Origin: Acidobacteriota bacterium | GTDB taxonomy: Bacteria > Acidobacteriota > Thermoanaerobaculia > Thermoanaerobaculales > Sulfomarinibacteraceae | Direction: 5' to 3' | NCBI GenBank assembly: GCA_024641545.1 | Contig: JAHECW010000027.1 | Location: 1-42,534, forward strand | DNA length: 42,534 nucleotides | Shown: positions 27,201 through 35,793 of the stretch, in pieces | How the letters are laid out: each line of letters opens with the position of its first letter | How positions within the stretch are numbered: position 1 is the first letter of the stretch | Translations under genes and position numbers: made by a program | Notes under the pieces: model-generated | Seen by the model: only the letters and a program-made list of their open reading frames with translations | Told to the model about the DNA's origin: nothing | The model's database searches: none

Positions 27201-29143
27201 TGCGCGCCTTCATTGCCCTCGTCTTGCGCGAGATCAATGAGCGCAAGGCACTCCTCGCCGCCGCGGCGGTGGCGTCGGTCCTGCCGCTGCTCGCGCCGCT
27301 GTTGCCGTCCACCGGGTCGAACCCGGCGGCGGATATACGTGAAGCCGTGATGTGGGTGGTCCTCGGTGGTTTGCCGCCGCTGTTTGCCCTCCTCCTCGGG
27401 GTCGGTTTCATCGGTCGTGACCTCGCCGAGGGCCGGATGGGCTTCTACTATGCCCAGCCCCTGTCGGGGTCGACCATCTGGTTCGGCAAGCTGACCGCGG
27501 TGGTGGTGCTCATTTGGGCGGTGGAGCTCATCGTCATGCTTCCCACCGTGCTCCTGGCGCCGGACCCGGGGCGGTTCTTCGCGGCTCCTGAAGTCTTCGA
27601 TCGATTCACGCCGAATTGGTTCGCGCCGCTGGTTTTCTGGATTGCATCCGTCGCCGTCGTCCTCCTCGCCCACGCCGTCGGCGTCGTCTGGCGCGCCCGG
27701 TCGGCCTGGCTGGTTGTCGATCTCTTCGCGTTTTTGACGGTGGTCGGCGCTGGTTGGATCGCCTTGAGTCCGTTTCTGCCGATTGTCGCACCCGAGGTCG
27801 GCGTCACCGGCTTGGGAATTCTGACCGCCGCGGGGCTCGCCGGTCTCATCGCCGGGGGCGCGGTCCAGGTCTCGCAGGGACGGGTCGATCTGCGCCGCTG
27901 CCACCGGACGCTGTCCACGACCCTGTGGACCGTCCTCGGGGCGTGTTCAATCGCCGTACTCGGTTGGTCCGTCTGGATTCGGTCGGGGACCATCGAGGAC
28001 ATCCGCAGCTTCAACCGTCTAGCGGTCGGTTCGGGCAATTGGATTGGTGTCGATGGAGTTTCCGACGGGCGGATGGACTACCTGCCGAGGTTCCTGCTCA
28101 ATGTAAACGATGGACGTTCGCTATTCATCGGCCCGGCGGTCGACTGGAATTGGAACGAGGTCCAGTTCTCCGCCGATGGCACCCGCGCGGTGTGGACCGA
28201 GTTCTCCGCCATCGACCAGTGGCCGATGATGTACGCGGATCTCGGGGTTTCAGATCCGCAACCGGCGTTCACGGGGGTGGTCCTCGGTGCCGACCGGGAC
28301 GAATTTTCGGTTTCGCCGGACGGGTCTCGGATTGCCGTCCTGGAACACAACACGGTTGCGGTCTATCAGATCGATCCTCCGGAGCAGTTGATGGCTGCGC
28401 ACATCGAAGGTGAGTTCACCCCGATCGATCTTCGATTCGACGATGCGAACTCGGTTCGAGTTCTTGCCTCCTCGACGCCGGAAGGACGCGGCGGTGATCT
28501 TCATTGGCACCTCTTCTTCGTTGAACTCGAAACTCGACAGCTGATCGAGAGTGCCGAGTTCGATTCCCCCTTGAGGTGGGGAAGTCGATCCCTCGACGGC
28601 AGGTTTCCGGACCGGTTGGCACGGATCGACGTCGACGGTGAGGAGCATCTTGTCATTCTCGGCAATGGGAACGGCGAGGTCGCAGTCGATCTCGGGCGGG
28701 CGCCGAGATGGTCAGGGTTGCGAACGATGGCCGACGGGCGCATCGCCGTCTTTCAAGATCGGGATGATGACCACTGCATCGATGTCTTCACCCCGGACGG
28801 ATCATTGATCCATCGCATCGAACTGCCCGCAGCGGAGGAAATTTATGACGGGGCAGAGGTGGGCCCCGATCAGTTCCTGGTCGGTCTTTGGTCCTGGGAA
28901 GGTGAGTTTCCCAATCGAACGCGACACCTCATGACCGGTCTCATCAATCTCAAGACGGGGAAGACGGAACGCACTTTGAGCGGCCATGCTCCGGTTCTCG
29001 GCTATTGGGGAGTGTGGAGTTCTCCGGGTTCCTGGGAGGTCGGCTCCGTCGCCGGTCGCCTGATCCAGAGCGAGGACCGTGTCCTCTCCCTCTGGGATCC
29101 GGAGACCAACGAGCTCGAACAGCTCATCCCAGTGCTCCAATGA
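27200..29143 (+). CDS. ABC-2-type permease fused to a beta-propeller-like domain
   Basis: Protein of 647 residues. The first 270 residues carry about six hydrophobic helices (ALLAAAAVASVLPLLAPLLP, GGLPPLFALLLGVGFI, LTAVVVLIWAVELIVML, LVVDLFAFLTVVGAGWIAL, TLWTVLGACSIAVLGWSVWI) of an ABC-2 permease. The remaining 370 residues are soluble with repeated strands such as VQFSADGTRAVWTE, FSVSPDGSRIAVLEH and TMADGRIAVFQDRDDD, like WD40 or TolB propeller blades. Topology suggests the propeller lies outside the membrane. ABC-2 permeases are usually 250-400 residues, so this is an unusual fusion. The ATG shares its first base with the ATPase stop. Confidence 0.82.
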   Translation: MRAFIALVLREINERKALLAAAAVASVLPLLAPLLPSTGSNPAADIREAVMWVVLGGLPPLFALLLGVGFIGRDLAEGRMGFYYAQPLSGSTIWFGKLTAVVVLIWAVELIVMLPTVLLAPDPGRFFAAPEVFDRFTPNWFAPLVFWIASVAVVLLAHAVGVVWRARSAWLVVDLFAFLTVVGAGWIALSPFLPIVAPEVGVTGLGILTAAGLAGLIAGGAVQVSQGRVDLRRCHRTLSTTLWTVLGACSIAVLGWSVWIRSGTIEDIRSFNRLAVGSGNWIGVDGVSDGRMDYLPRFLLNVNDGRSLFIGPAVDWNWNEVQFSADGTRAVWTEFSAIDQWPMMYADLGVSDPQPAFTGVVLGADRDEFSVSPDGSRIAVLEHNTVAVYQIDPPEQLMAAHIEGEFTPIDLRFDDANSVRVLASSTPEGRGGDLHWHLFFVELETRQLIESAEFDSPLRWGSRSLDGRFPDRLARIDVDGEEHLVILGNGNGEVAVDLGRAPRWSGLRTMADGRIAVFQDRDDDHCIDVFTPDGSLIHRIELPAAEEIYDGAEVGPDQFLVGLWSWEGEFPNRTRHLMTGLINLKTGKTERTLSGHAPVLGYWGVWSSPGSWEVGSVAGRLIQSEDRVLSLWDPETNELEQLIPVLQ

Positions 29144-29186
29144 GTGAACCGCCGAACCCCGTTCTTCGTACATCTGGACGGAGGCG

Positions 29187-29399
29187 ATGAACATGTGGAC
29201 CTTTATTCTCTGGCTGATTCTCCTGGTGGTGTGCTGGCCCCTGGCTCTGCTCGCCCTGGTGCTCTACCCGCTCGTGTGGTTGCTGATGCTCCCGTTCAAG
29301 CTCGTCGGGATCACCGTCGACGCGGTCTTCAAGTTTCTGCACGCCGTGCTGATGCTGCCCGCACGGGTGTTGAAGGGACCGTCGGCGGCGAAGGTTTAG
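29187..29399 (+). CDS. Small membrane protein
   Basis: Protein of 70 residues with two closely spaced hydrophobic helices (WTFILWLILLVVCWPLALLALVLYPLVW, split by a proline) and a basic C-terminus. The ATG follows GGAGG; a second ATG two codons on is possible. It lies 43 bases after the permease and may belong to that operon. No function is known to me. Confidence 0.7.
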   Translation: MNMWTFILWLILLVVCWPLALLALVLYPLVWLLMLPFKLVGITVDAVFKFLHAVLMLPARVLKGPSAAKV

Positions 29400-29416
29400 G
29401 CTCGCAGCGGCGCCGA

Positions 29417-29700
29417 TCCGAACATGGTGTTTTCATCGGTGTTGCCCGAGGGAGCCACCTTTTGCATTGTTCGGGATCAGGATTGCACAGTAGTTCGGCG
29501 ATTTACCCCCGAACAATGGCAAAAGACGGCACCCCGTTCGAGGTTGGATCCGAGTTCTCTCTAGGCTGTCGATTGTTCCGGAACGGCAAAGAACGCGTGC
29601 GGTGGCGGTGCCTGGCTCCAACTTTGTGGGTCGCGCACAAAGTTGCGTGCCTGGCATCCGCTCGGGAACATCGAGGACAGCACCATGTTTTGAAGAACGC
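29417..29700. repeat. Nested inverted-repeat element with REP-like copy 2
   Basis: The gene-free stretch 29400-29727 is a nested palindrome. Its outer ends (about 29417-29460 and 29645-29697) are imperfect inverted copies of each other and of the repeat near 25580-25640. An inner hairpin pairs 29451-29475 with 29508-29533, sharing GCAAAA and CCGAACAAT. At 29609-29655 two TGCCTGGC boxes flank a perfect nine-pair stem, AACTTTGTG (29620-29628) / CACAAAGTT (29636-29644). No reading frame here looks coding. The form fits a non-autonomous mobile element or a large REP/BIME structure. Confidence 0.68.
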
Positions 29701-29727
29701 TCCGGGTCAGTTCGACGTTTTCCTTCG

Positions 29728-30105
29728 CTACTTCGCCAGCAGCCACCCCGTGAGCCCGCGCAGCACCTGCTCATCGGTGTGCGCGTAGGCCGGCATCTCG
29801 ATGGGGTACTTCTCGGCCATGTAGGCGAGCCGCGGCGTCGCCGCCTGGACCGCCTGAGGATTGCGCAGATAGGCGATGAGGTCATCTTCAGACCAACGGG
29901 TAGCGAGCCCGGTCAGCCTGGGCGCCGTGCGTTGACCCTCGAGTCCGGCGCCGTGGCACTTGGCGCACTTGAGAGCCACGAAGGCGACTTCGGGCGGCTG
30001 ACCGGTCAGATCGACGATCTCCTGCTGAAACTCGTCTTTGCCCTGACCACAGCCGAGGATGACGGCGATGGCAATCCCGGTGACGGCGGTTCCGATGGCT
30101 TTCAT
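29728..30105 (-). CDS. Monoheme cytochrome c lipoprotein
   Basis: Protein of 125 residues. The signal peptide ends in a lipobox (AVILGC), so the mature protein is lipid-anchored on the periplasmic side. The heme motif is CAKCH and the likely methionine ligand is in YPIEMPAYAH. The fold resembles small class I cytochromes c that shuttle electrons between respiratory complexes. The ATG at 30105 gives a normal signal peptide; a TTG further upstream would overlap the preceding dehydratase gene. It follows that gene by 16 bases and is probably co-transcribed. Confidence 0.88.
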   Translation of the reverse strand: MKAIGTAVTGIAIAVILGCGQGKDEFQQEIVDLTGQPPEVAFVALKCAKCHGAGLEGQRTAPRLTGLATRWSEDDLIAYLRNPQAVQAATPRLAYMAEKYPIEMPAYAHTDEQVLRGLTGWLLAK

Positions 30106-30121
30106 TGCTCCCCCCGCGAGC

Positions 30122-30457
30122 TCAGTCGCCAACGAGATGATCCACGTTGGCAGCGCAGATGAAGTCGTTTTCGGACAGACCGCCGATCGAGTGGGTCGAG
30201 TACGACACCATGCAGGTGTTGTACCCGACCATCATCTCGGGGTGGTGGTCCTCACGGTGCGAAACCCACGCTACGGCGTTGACGAACGCGATGGTCTGGA
30301 AGTGGTCTTCGAACTGGAAGACCTTTGTCAGAACGCCGTTGTCGACCTCCCAGCCGGCGGTGTGGGAGAGCAGGTGCTCGAGATCATGGCCGGTGATGGG
30401 CGGGGTGCCCTCGGGGATCGGTCGGCAGGTCTTCATCAGCATATGATTGTCACACAT
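30122..30457 (-). CDS. phhB: Pterin-4a-carbinolamine dehydratase
   Basis: Protein of 111 residues. The family signature is REDHHPEMMVGYNTC, containing the catalytic EDHHP histidines, followed by YSTHSIGGLSENDF with the closing histidine and aspartate. It dehydrates 4a-hydroxytetrahydrobiopterin; many bacteria keep it as a pterin repair or molybdopterin-related enzyme without a phenylalanine hydroxylase. The ATG has GGAGG upstream. It is divergent from the DtxR-family gene across 86 bases. Confidence 0.94.
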   Translation of the reverse strand: MCDNHMLMKTCRPIPEGTPPITGHDLEHLLSHTAGWEVDNGVLTKVFQFEDHFQTIAFVNAVAWVSHREDHHPEMMVGYNTCMVSYSTHSIGGLSENDFICAANVDHLVGD

Positions 30458-30508
30458 GGGTCCTCCCAGACGATCGCCATCATACCCGATTCGGAGGTGC
30501 GCTGGAGC

Positions 30509-30543
30509 TTGCGTGGGGGCGATTTTTAGCCTAGACTAAAAAT
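30509..30543 (+). promoter_or_regulatory. Promoter and metal-regulator operator before the DtxR-family gene
   Basis: A 20-base palindrome, TTTTTAG-CCTAGA-CTAAAAA (30523-30542), ends one base before the ATG. A promoter TTGCGT (30509-30514), 17 bases, TAGACT (30532-30537) overlaps it, so the start of transcription falls on or next to the ATG at 30544. There is no Shine-Dalgarno sequence. This suggests an autorepressed, possibly leaderless message. The palindrome resembles operators of MntR/DtxR-type proteins. Confidence 0.7.
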
Positions 30544-31245
30544 ATGTCCATCAGCGAAATGCCGACCGACCGCAGCAGACCCGAGAGGCAGGTCCTGTCC
30601 CCGTCCCAGGAGGATTATCTCAAGCAGATCTTTCTTCTCGGCGACGGCGGGGGGGCGGTGTCGACGCGGGACCTCGCGCTGCGCCTCGATGTCCGTCCGG
30701 CGTCGGTGACCGGGATGGTCCAACGGTTGGCTGAACAGGGGCTCGTCCGTCACGAACCCTACCGCGGCGTCAGGTTGACCGAAGATGGGCGCCGGGTCGC
30801 GCTCGAGATGCTGCGCCACCACCGTCTCCTCGAGACCTTTCTCGAGCGGGTTCTGGGTTATGGATGGGACGAGGTCCACGACGAGGCCGAGCGGCTCGAG
30901 CACGTGATCTCGGAGCGCTTCGAGGCCAGGATCGCCGAAACCATGGGTCACCCGACTCGCGACCCGCACGGTGACCCGATCCCGGACGCGGATCTGCGAC
31001 TCCCGTCGGCGGTGCCTGAGATCCGGCTCACCGAGCTTTCGGTCGGTGTGTCGGCGACCCTGTCGCGGGTGGGCACCCAAGATCGGGACAGCCTGAGCCT
31101 GCTCGGCCGTCTCGGGCTGGTCCCGGGGGTCGAGATGACGGTGGTGGAAAGCCGGGTGACGGGGGTCCGCCTGGCCGTCGAAGAGCAGCGATGCCTGATC
31201 CCGCGGCAGCTCGCGGACGAGCTCTGGTTTGTGGAGGATGTATGA
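30544..31245 (+). CDS. DtxR/MntR-family metal-dependent repressor
   Basis: Protein of 233 residues. An N-terminal winged helix ([48 protein letters not shown]) is followed by the metal-binding dimerisation domain ([29 protein letters not shown]) and a C-terminal SH3/FeoA-like domain ([16 protein letters not shown]). The HHRLLE and [11 protein letters not shown] residues match the metal sites of the family. It should repress the downstream transporter when metal is plentiful. Its stop overlaps the start of the binding-protein gene (ATGA). Confidence 0.94.
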   Translation: MSISEMPTDRSRPERQVLSPSQEDYLKQIFLLGDGGGAVSTRDLALRLDVRPASVTGMVQRLAEQGLVRHEPYRGVRLTEDGRRVALEMLRHHRLLETFLERVLGYGWDEVHDEAERLEHVISERFEARIAETMGHPTRDPHGDPIPDADLRLPSAVPEIRLTELSVGVSATLSRVGTQDRDSLSLLGRLGLVPGVEMTVVESRVTGVRLAVEEQRCLIPRQLADELWFVEDV

Positions 31246-32183
31246 CGAGGGGACGACGGACGCTGGTGTCGATCGGGCTTCTGGTTGTGGCTTCCGGCTG
31301 CGGAGGCGGACAGCCGACGGGTGGAACGGACGGTCCGCTGCGGGTGGTTGCGACGACTTCCATCGTCGGCGATCTCGTGCGCTCCATCGGCGGCGACGCC
31401 GTCGAGCTCCGGACCCTCATGGGCGCCGGCGTCGATCCTCACCTCTACAAGCCGTCGGCCGGGAATGTGCGGGCGATGGCTTCGGCCGAGTTTCTGGTTT
31501 ACAGCGGCCTTCACCTCGAGGGGAAAATGACCGAGGTGCTGACCGAAATGGGGACCCGCGGGGTGGAGACCCTGGCGGTCGCGGAGTGCGTGCCCGCGGA
31601 CCGGCTCCTCGGGATCGAAGGCTACGACACTCTTCACGATCCGCACGTCTGGTTCGATGTCGGTCTTTGGGAGTATGCCGCGGCCTGTCTTCGCGACGGG
31701 TTGATCCGAGTCGATCCCGAACACGAGACCGGCTACCGGGAGCGGGGCGATGCGCTGATCGCCGACTTCGCCGCTCTCGACGCCTGGGTCCGCGAACGGA
31801 TCGCCGAGGTGCCCGAGGAACGGCGGGTGTTGGTGACGGCACACGATGCCTTCTCCTACTTCGGGCAGGCCTACGGGATGGAGGTCCGCGGCCTGCTCGG
31901 GGTCAGCACCGCGGCCGAGGCGGGAACGGCCGATGTCCAGGAACTCGCCGGGTTCATTGCCGACCGGGGCCTTCCTGCGGTCTTTGTCGAAACCTCGGTG
32001 CCGCCGCGGTTCATCGAGGCCCTGACCGAGGCGGTGGTGGCGAGGGGCGGTCGGGTGACCATCGGCGGCAGCCTCTACTCCGACGCGCTCGGGAGTCCGG
32101 GCGGACCTGCCGAGACCTATGTCGGGACGGTTCGCGCCAACGTCGACACCATCGTCGGCGCGCTGTCCGGGAGTGCCGAGTGA
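31242..32183 (+). CDS. Metal ABC transporter substrate-binding lipoprotein (TroA/ZnuA/MntC family)
   Basis: Protein of 313 residues with a lipoprotein signal (GLLVVASGC, acylated Cys20). Likely metal ligands are His67 ([10 protein letters not shown]), the histidine of DPHVWFD, the Glu in [11 protein letters not shown] and the Asp in YSDALG. A His/His/Glu/Asp set and the absence of a long histidine-rich loop favour manganese, though zinc or iron cannot be excluded. It captures metal in the periplasm and delivers it to the permeases downstream. Start and stop overlap both neighbouring genes. Confidence 0.92.
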   Translation: MTRGRRTLVSIGLLVVASGCGGGQPTGGTDGPLRVVATTSIVGDLVRSIGGDAVELRTLMGAGVDPHLYKPSAGNVRAMASAEFLVYSGLHLEGKMTEVLTEMGTRGVETLAVAECVPADRLLGIEGYDTLHDPHVWFDVGLWEYAAACLRDGLIRVDPEHETGYRERGDALIADFAALDAWVRERIAEVPEERRVLVTAHDAFSYFGQAYGMEVRGLLGVSTAAEAGTADVQELAGFIADRGLPAVFVETSVPPRFIEALTEAVVARGGRVTIGGSLYSDALGSPGGPAETYVGTVRANVDTIVGALSGSAE

Positions 32184-32944
32184 TGCAGGATCGAAGATTC
32201 GCGCTCGAGGTCGAGGATCTCACCGTCGCCTACTCGGATCAGCCGGTGCTCTGGGACATCGATCTCACGGTGCCGGCAGGTGACAAGATGGCCATCGTCG
32301 GACCCAACGGCGCCGGCAAGAGCACCCTGATCAAAGCCGCAATGGGTCTGGTGCCTTCGGTCGCCGGCGAGGTCAGGGTCTTCGGCCGGCCCTTTGCCAA
32401 GGGTCGCGGCGAGATCGCCTATGTGCCGCAGCGCTCGAGCCTCGAGTGGGACTTTCCCACCGACGTGCTCGACGTCGTCACCATGGGCACCTACGGCAGC
32501 CTCGGCTGGTTCCGTCGTCCGGGTGCGGCCGAACGCCGTCGCGCGCAGGCGGCGCTCGAGGTGGTCGCCATGGAGGCGTTCGAACGACGCCCGATCGCCC
32601 AGCTCTCGGGAGGCCAACAGCAGCGCGTCCTGCTCGCCCGCGCGTTGGTTCAGGAGGCGCCGATCCTCATGCTCGACGAACCCTTCCAGGGCGTCGACGC
32701 GCCCACCGAGCGGGCCATCGCCGCGGTCCTCGACCGGCTCTCGGATGAGGGCAAGACGGTAATCGTCGTCCACCACGACCTGCAAACGGTGCCCGAGTAC
32801 TTCGACTCGGTCCTGCTGCTCAATGTGCGTGCCATCGAATCAGGGCCGGTGGCCGATGTCTTCACCGAGGACAACCTCCGTCTGACCTTCGGCGGCCGGG
32901 TCGGGGTCCTCGCCCAGCTGGCGGCGGCGGAGACCGGCGGCTGA
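32183..32944 (+). CDS. Metal ABC transporter ATP-binding protein
   Basis: Cytoplasmic ATPase of 253 residues with Walker [13 protein letters not shown]-loop [13 protein letters not shown], signature [15 protein letters not shown], Walker [13 protein letters not shown] and switch VHHDL. The PQRSxxDWxFP-like Q-loop is typical of Mn/Zn/Fe chelate transporters of the TroB/MntB group. It shares single-base stop-start overlaps with the genes on both sides. Confidence 0.95.
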   Translation: MQDRRFALEVEDLTVAYSDQPVLWDIDLTVPAGDKMAIVGPNGAGKSTLIKAAMGLVPSVAGEVRVFGRPFAKGRGEIAYVPQRSSLEWDFPTDVLDVVTMGTYGSLGWFRRPGAAERRRAQAALEVVAMEAFERRPIAQLSGGQQQRVLLARALVQEAPILMLDEPFQGVDAPTERAIAAVLDRLSDEGKTVIVVHHDLQTVPEYFDSVLLLNVRAIESGPVADVFTEDNLRLTFGGRVGVLAQLAAAETGG

Positions 32945-34065
32945 TGGAGCTCTTCGGCGACTACACGCTGCGGGTCGTCGCCCTCGGTTCGGGGGTGCTC
33001 GGCGCCGCCGCCGGCGCCCTCGGCTCGTTCGCCTACCTCCGCCGTCAAAGTCTGGTGGGAGATGCGCTCAGCCACGCCGCGCTGCCGGGGATCGCGCTCG
33101 TGTTTCTACTCACGGGAAGCAAGGCGCCGCTGCCGATCATGCTCGGGGCCGCCCTGGCGGGTTGGACGGCAACCCTCGCGGTACGGTTGGTGGTGCGTCG
33201 CAGCCGGGTGCCCTACGATTCGGCCCTCGGGATGGCCCTCGCGGTGTTCTTCGGCTTCGGCCTGGTGCTGTTGACCGCGATCCAGAAGCGACCCGACGCC
33301 GCCCAGGCCGGGCTCGAGTCGTTTCTTTTCGGTCAGGCCGCGTCGCTGCTCCGCGAGGACGTCGTCGTCATGAGCCTGCTCGGCGCCGCCTGCCTGGTGG
33401 CGCTCGCCGTGCTGTGGAAGGAGTTCAAGCTGCTGAGCTTCGACAGCGAGTTCGGCTCGAGCCTCGGCCGGCCCATGCGACGGCTCGACGGGCTGTTCAC
33501 CCTGCTGCTGGTCGTGGCGGTGGTCATCGGCCTGCGGACCGTCGGGGTCGTGCTCATGTCGGCAATGGTGGTGGCGCCCGCCGCGGCGGCGCGACAGCTC
33601 ACCAACCGGCTCGCGACCATGGTCGGGCTCGCCGCCGGGATCGGGGCGTTCTCGGGCGTCACCGGCGCGGTCCTGAGCTCGGTCGTCCCGCGGCTCCCCA
33701 CCGGTCCCACCATCGTCCTGGTCCTGAGCACCGTGGTTGTGCTTTCTCTCGTGGCCGCACCCCGGCGGGGGCTGCTCTGGCGTTGGATCCGGCTCGGCCG
33801 TCTGCAGCCGGCCGCTGCCCTCGACCCGGTGCTGATGCACCTCTATGCGCTGTCGCAGCAACACCCCGGCGAACCCGATCACGGGCACCCCCTGGCGGTG
33901 TTGCGGACCATGAGCCCGGCGGGCGCCGACCTCGATCGCGCGCTCGCCGATCTCGAACAGCGGGGACTGGTCCATACGGTGGGCGACACCCTCTGGGCTC
34001 CGACCCCCATCGGTCGCCGCGAGGCCGAGAAGATCCTCGACGACAGCGATGAGGTGAGTCCATGA
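32944..34065 (+). CDS. Metal ABC transporter permease with C-terminal winged-helix-like domain (first)
   Basis: Protein of 373 residues. The first 280 form the ABC-3 permease (LGSFAYLRRQSLVGDALSHAALPGIALVFLL, GLRTVGVVLMSAMVVAPAAAARQL). The extra 90 residues are soluble and look like a winged helix: MHLYALSQQHPGEPDHGHP, ADLDRALADLEQRGLV and a wing ending TPIGRREAEKIL. Such tails resemble the DtxR-like domain fused to the permease in chlamydial YtgC-YtgR, but a DNA-binding role is not shown. The end overlaps the second permease gene (ATGA). Confidence 0.9.
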   Translation: MELFGDYTLRVVALGSGVLGAAAGALGSFAYLRRQSLVGDALSHAALPGIALVFLLTGSKAPLPIMLGAALAGWTATLAVRLVVRRSRVPYDSALGMALAVFFGFGLVLLTAIQKRPDAAQAGLESFLFGQAASLLREDVVVMSLLGAACLVALAVLWKEFKLLSFDSEFGSSLGRPMRRLDGLFTLLLVVAVVIGLRTVGVVLMSAMVVAPAAAARQLTNRLATMVGLAAGIGAFSGVTGAVLSSVVPRLPTGPTIVLVLSTVVVLSLVAAPRRGLLWRWIRLGRLQPAAALDPVLMHLYALSQQHPGEPDHGHPLAVLRTMSPAGADLDRALADLEQRGLVHTVGDTLWAPTPIGRREAEKILDDSDEVSP

Positions 34066-35177
34066 GCGCCGAGTTCGAGATCCTCGCCATCGCCGTGGTG
34101 ACGGCGGTCGCGGCCGCCCTCCCGGGAACCTATCTGGTACTGCGCCGGACGGCCATGGTTTCCGACGCCATCTCGCACGCCATCCTGCCGGGGATCGTCG
34201 TCGCGTTCTTTCTCACTCACGACCTCAACTCGCCGCTGCTGTTGTTGGCGGCGGCCGCCACTGGCGTCCTGACGGTGGTGCTCATCGAAGCCCTGGTCCG
34301 CAGCCGTCTGGTTCCCGAAGACGCCTCCATCGGACTCGTTTTTCCGGCGTTGTTCAGCATCGGCGTGATTCTCATCTCGCGCGGGGCCTCGGGTGTCCAT
34401 CTCGACACCGATGCGGTCCTGCTCGGCGAGCTCGCCTTTGCGCCCTTCCACCGTCTGACCGTCGCCGGCGTCGATCTCGGGCCGGCGGCGCTGTGGAGCA
34501 TGGGGGCGATTCTCGCGGTCAACGCGGTGCTGATTCTCCTGGCCTGGAAGGAGCTCAAGCTCGCAACCGTCGATGCCGGGCTCGCGGCCCTTCTGGGTTT
34601 CCATCCGCTGGTGATCCACTACGGGCTCATGTCCATGGTTTCGGTGACCGCGGTCGGGGCTTTCGATGCCGTCGGTTCGATTCTGGTAGTGGCGCTGATG
34701 ATCGCCCCGCCGGCGACCGCGTATCTGCTGGCCGAGCGGCTCGGATCCATGATCGGCCTCGCTGTCGCGATAGCCGCCGCCGGCGCCGCATTGGGTTGGG
34801 CCGCCGCATTGGCCCTGGACGTGTCCATCGCCGGTTCCATTGCCACCGCCTGTGGACTGGTCTTTGCGGTCGCATTCCTCACGGCGCCGGAGCGCGGGCT
34901 TCTGGCTCAGGTGCGACGGCGGTCGGGCCAGCGGCTCGATTTCGCCGTCCGACTGCTGCTGGTCCACCTGCTCCACCACGAGGGGACGCCCGAAGCTGCC
35001 GAGGAGTGTCGCGAGAGCGGGCTCCACCGCCACCTCGGTTGGCGCGAGTCGTGGACCAGGAGGGTCGTGGCCAAGGCGCGGCAACGGGCGCTGGTGGACC
35101 GCAGAGGGGGATTGGTGCTGCCGACCGACGCCGGCCGCCACCTCGGCGACCATGCCGTGATCGGCTTCAGCGATTGA
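34062..35177 (+). CDS. Metal ABC transporter permease with C-terminal winged-helix-like domain (second)
   Basis: Protein of 371 residues, paralogous to the preceding permease. The membrane part has LRRTAMVSDAISHAILPGIVVAFFL and VGAFDAVGSILVVALMIAPPATAYLL. The C-terminal 80 residues (LLVHLLHHEGTPEAAEECRESGLHRHLGW, then RRVVAKARQRALVDRRGGLVLPTDAGR) again look like a winged helix. The two permeases would form the heterodimeric channel, as TroC/TroD do. It closes the five-gene metal operon. Confidence 0.9.
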   Translation: MSAEFEILAIAVVTAVAAALPGTYLVLRRTAMVSDAISHAILPGIVVAFFLTHDLNSPLLLLAAAATGVLTVVLIEALVRSRLVPEDASIGLVFPALFSIGVILISRGASGVHLDTDAVLLGELAFAPFHRLTVAGVDLGPAALWSMGAILAVNAVLILLAWKELKLATVDAGLAALLGFHPLVIHYGLMSMVSVTAVGAFDAVGSILVVALMIAPPATAYLLAERLGSMIGLAVAIAAAGAALGWAAALALDVSIAGSIATACGLVFAVAFLTAPERGLLAQVRRRSGQRLDFAVRLLLVHLLHHEGTPEAAEECRESGLHRHLGWRESWTRRVVAKARQRALVDRRGGLVLPTDAGRHLGDHAVIGFSD

Positions 35178-35272
35178 CGACCGACGCCGGGCCTGCGATG
35201 TGACGCGACCCGCGACCTGTCCCCGGCATCGAGCATCGACCCGCTCCAATGGCCTCGCAAAGCCAATCGGGC

Positions 35273-35278
35273 TACAAT
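35273..35278 (+). promoter_or_regulatory. Likely -10 box of the ribH promoter
   Basis: TACAAT at 35273-35278 is one mismatch from the sigma-70 -10 consensus and lies 18 bases before the ribH ATG. The -35 (TGGCCT, 17 bases upstream) is poor. A transcription start near 35285 would leave a 12-base leader with GGAGG. This leader is far too short for an FMN riboswitch. Confidence 0.5.
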
Positions 35279-35296
35279 AAACCTCTGGAGGATCGC

Positions 35297-35779
35297 ATGC
35301 GGGTTATCGAAGGCAAATTGGATGCGAAGGGTCTGCGGTTCGCGCTCGTCGTCAGCCGTTTCAACGAAGCGTTGACCTCTCGTCTCGAGTCCGGAGCCGT
35401 GGATTGTCTTGAACGCCACGGCGCATCGAGCGACGACATCACCATCTACCGGGTCCCCGGCGCGTGGGAGATTCCTCTGGTTGCGAGCCGGCTCGCTTCG
35501 TCCGGCAAGCACGCTGCGGTGGTCTGTCTCGGAGCTCTGGTTCGCGGCGGAACCGCTCACTTCGATCTGATCGCTGCCGAAGTTGCCAAGGGCATCGCCC
35601 AAAGCGCCATGACTTCCGGCGTACCCATGACTTTCGGCGTCATCACCGCCGAAAATCTCGAGCAGGCTGTCGAACGTGCCGGAACGAAGATGGGCAACAA
35701 GGGTTGGGAGGCCGCCCTCGCCGCCATCGAGATGGCGCGGTTGTTCGAGGGTTTCGATGGGAGCGACAAGCACGCATGA
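35297..35779 (+). CDS. ribH: 6,7-dimethyl-8-ribityllumazine synthase
   Basis: Protein of 160 residues that condenses the two riboflavin precursors. Recognised motifs are [15 protein letters not shown], the conserved [14 protein letters not shown], and [23 protein letters not shown] with the catalytic histidine; [26 protein letters not shown] closes the family signature. The ATG has GGAGG eight bases upstream. The frame is open 16 codons further upstream without support. It precedes nusB by 14 bases, a very common pairing. Confidence 0.97.
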   Translation: MRVIEGKLDAKGLRFALVVSRFNEALTSRLESGAVDCLERHGASSDDITIYRVPGAWEIPLVASRLASSGKHAAVVCLGALVRGGTAHFDLIAAEVAKGIAQSAMTSGVPMTFGVITAENLEQAVERAGTKMGNKGWEAALAAIEMARLFEGFDGSDKHA

Positions 35780-35793
35780 TTGGGGTGCACTAG

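Noticed and set aside
35178-35296. FMN riboswitch before ribH
   Set aside because: The gap is only 119 bases, the predicted leader is about 12 bases, and none of the conserved RFN-element segments is visible.
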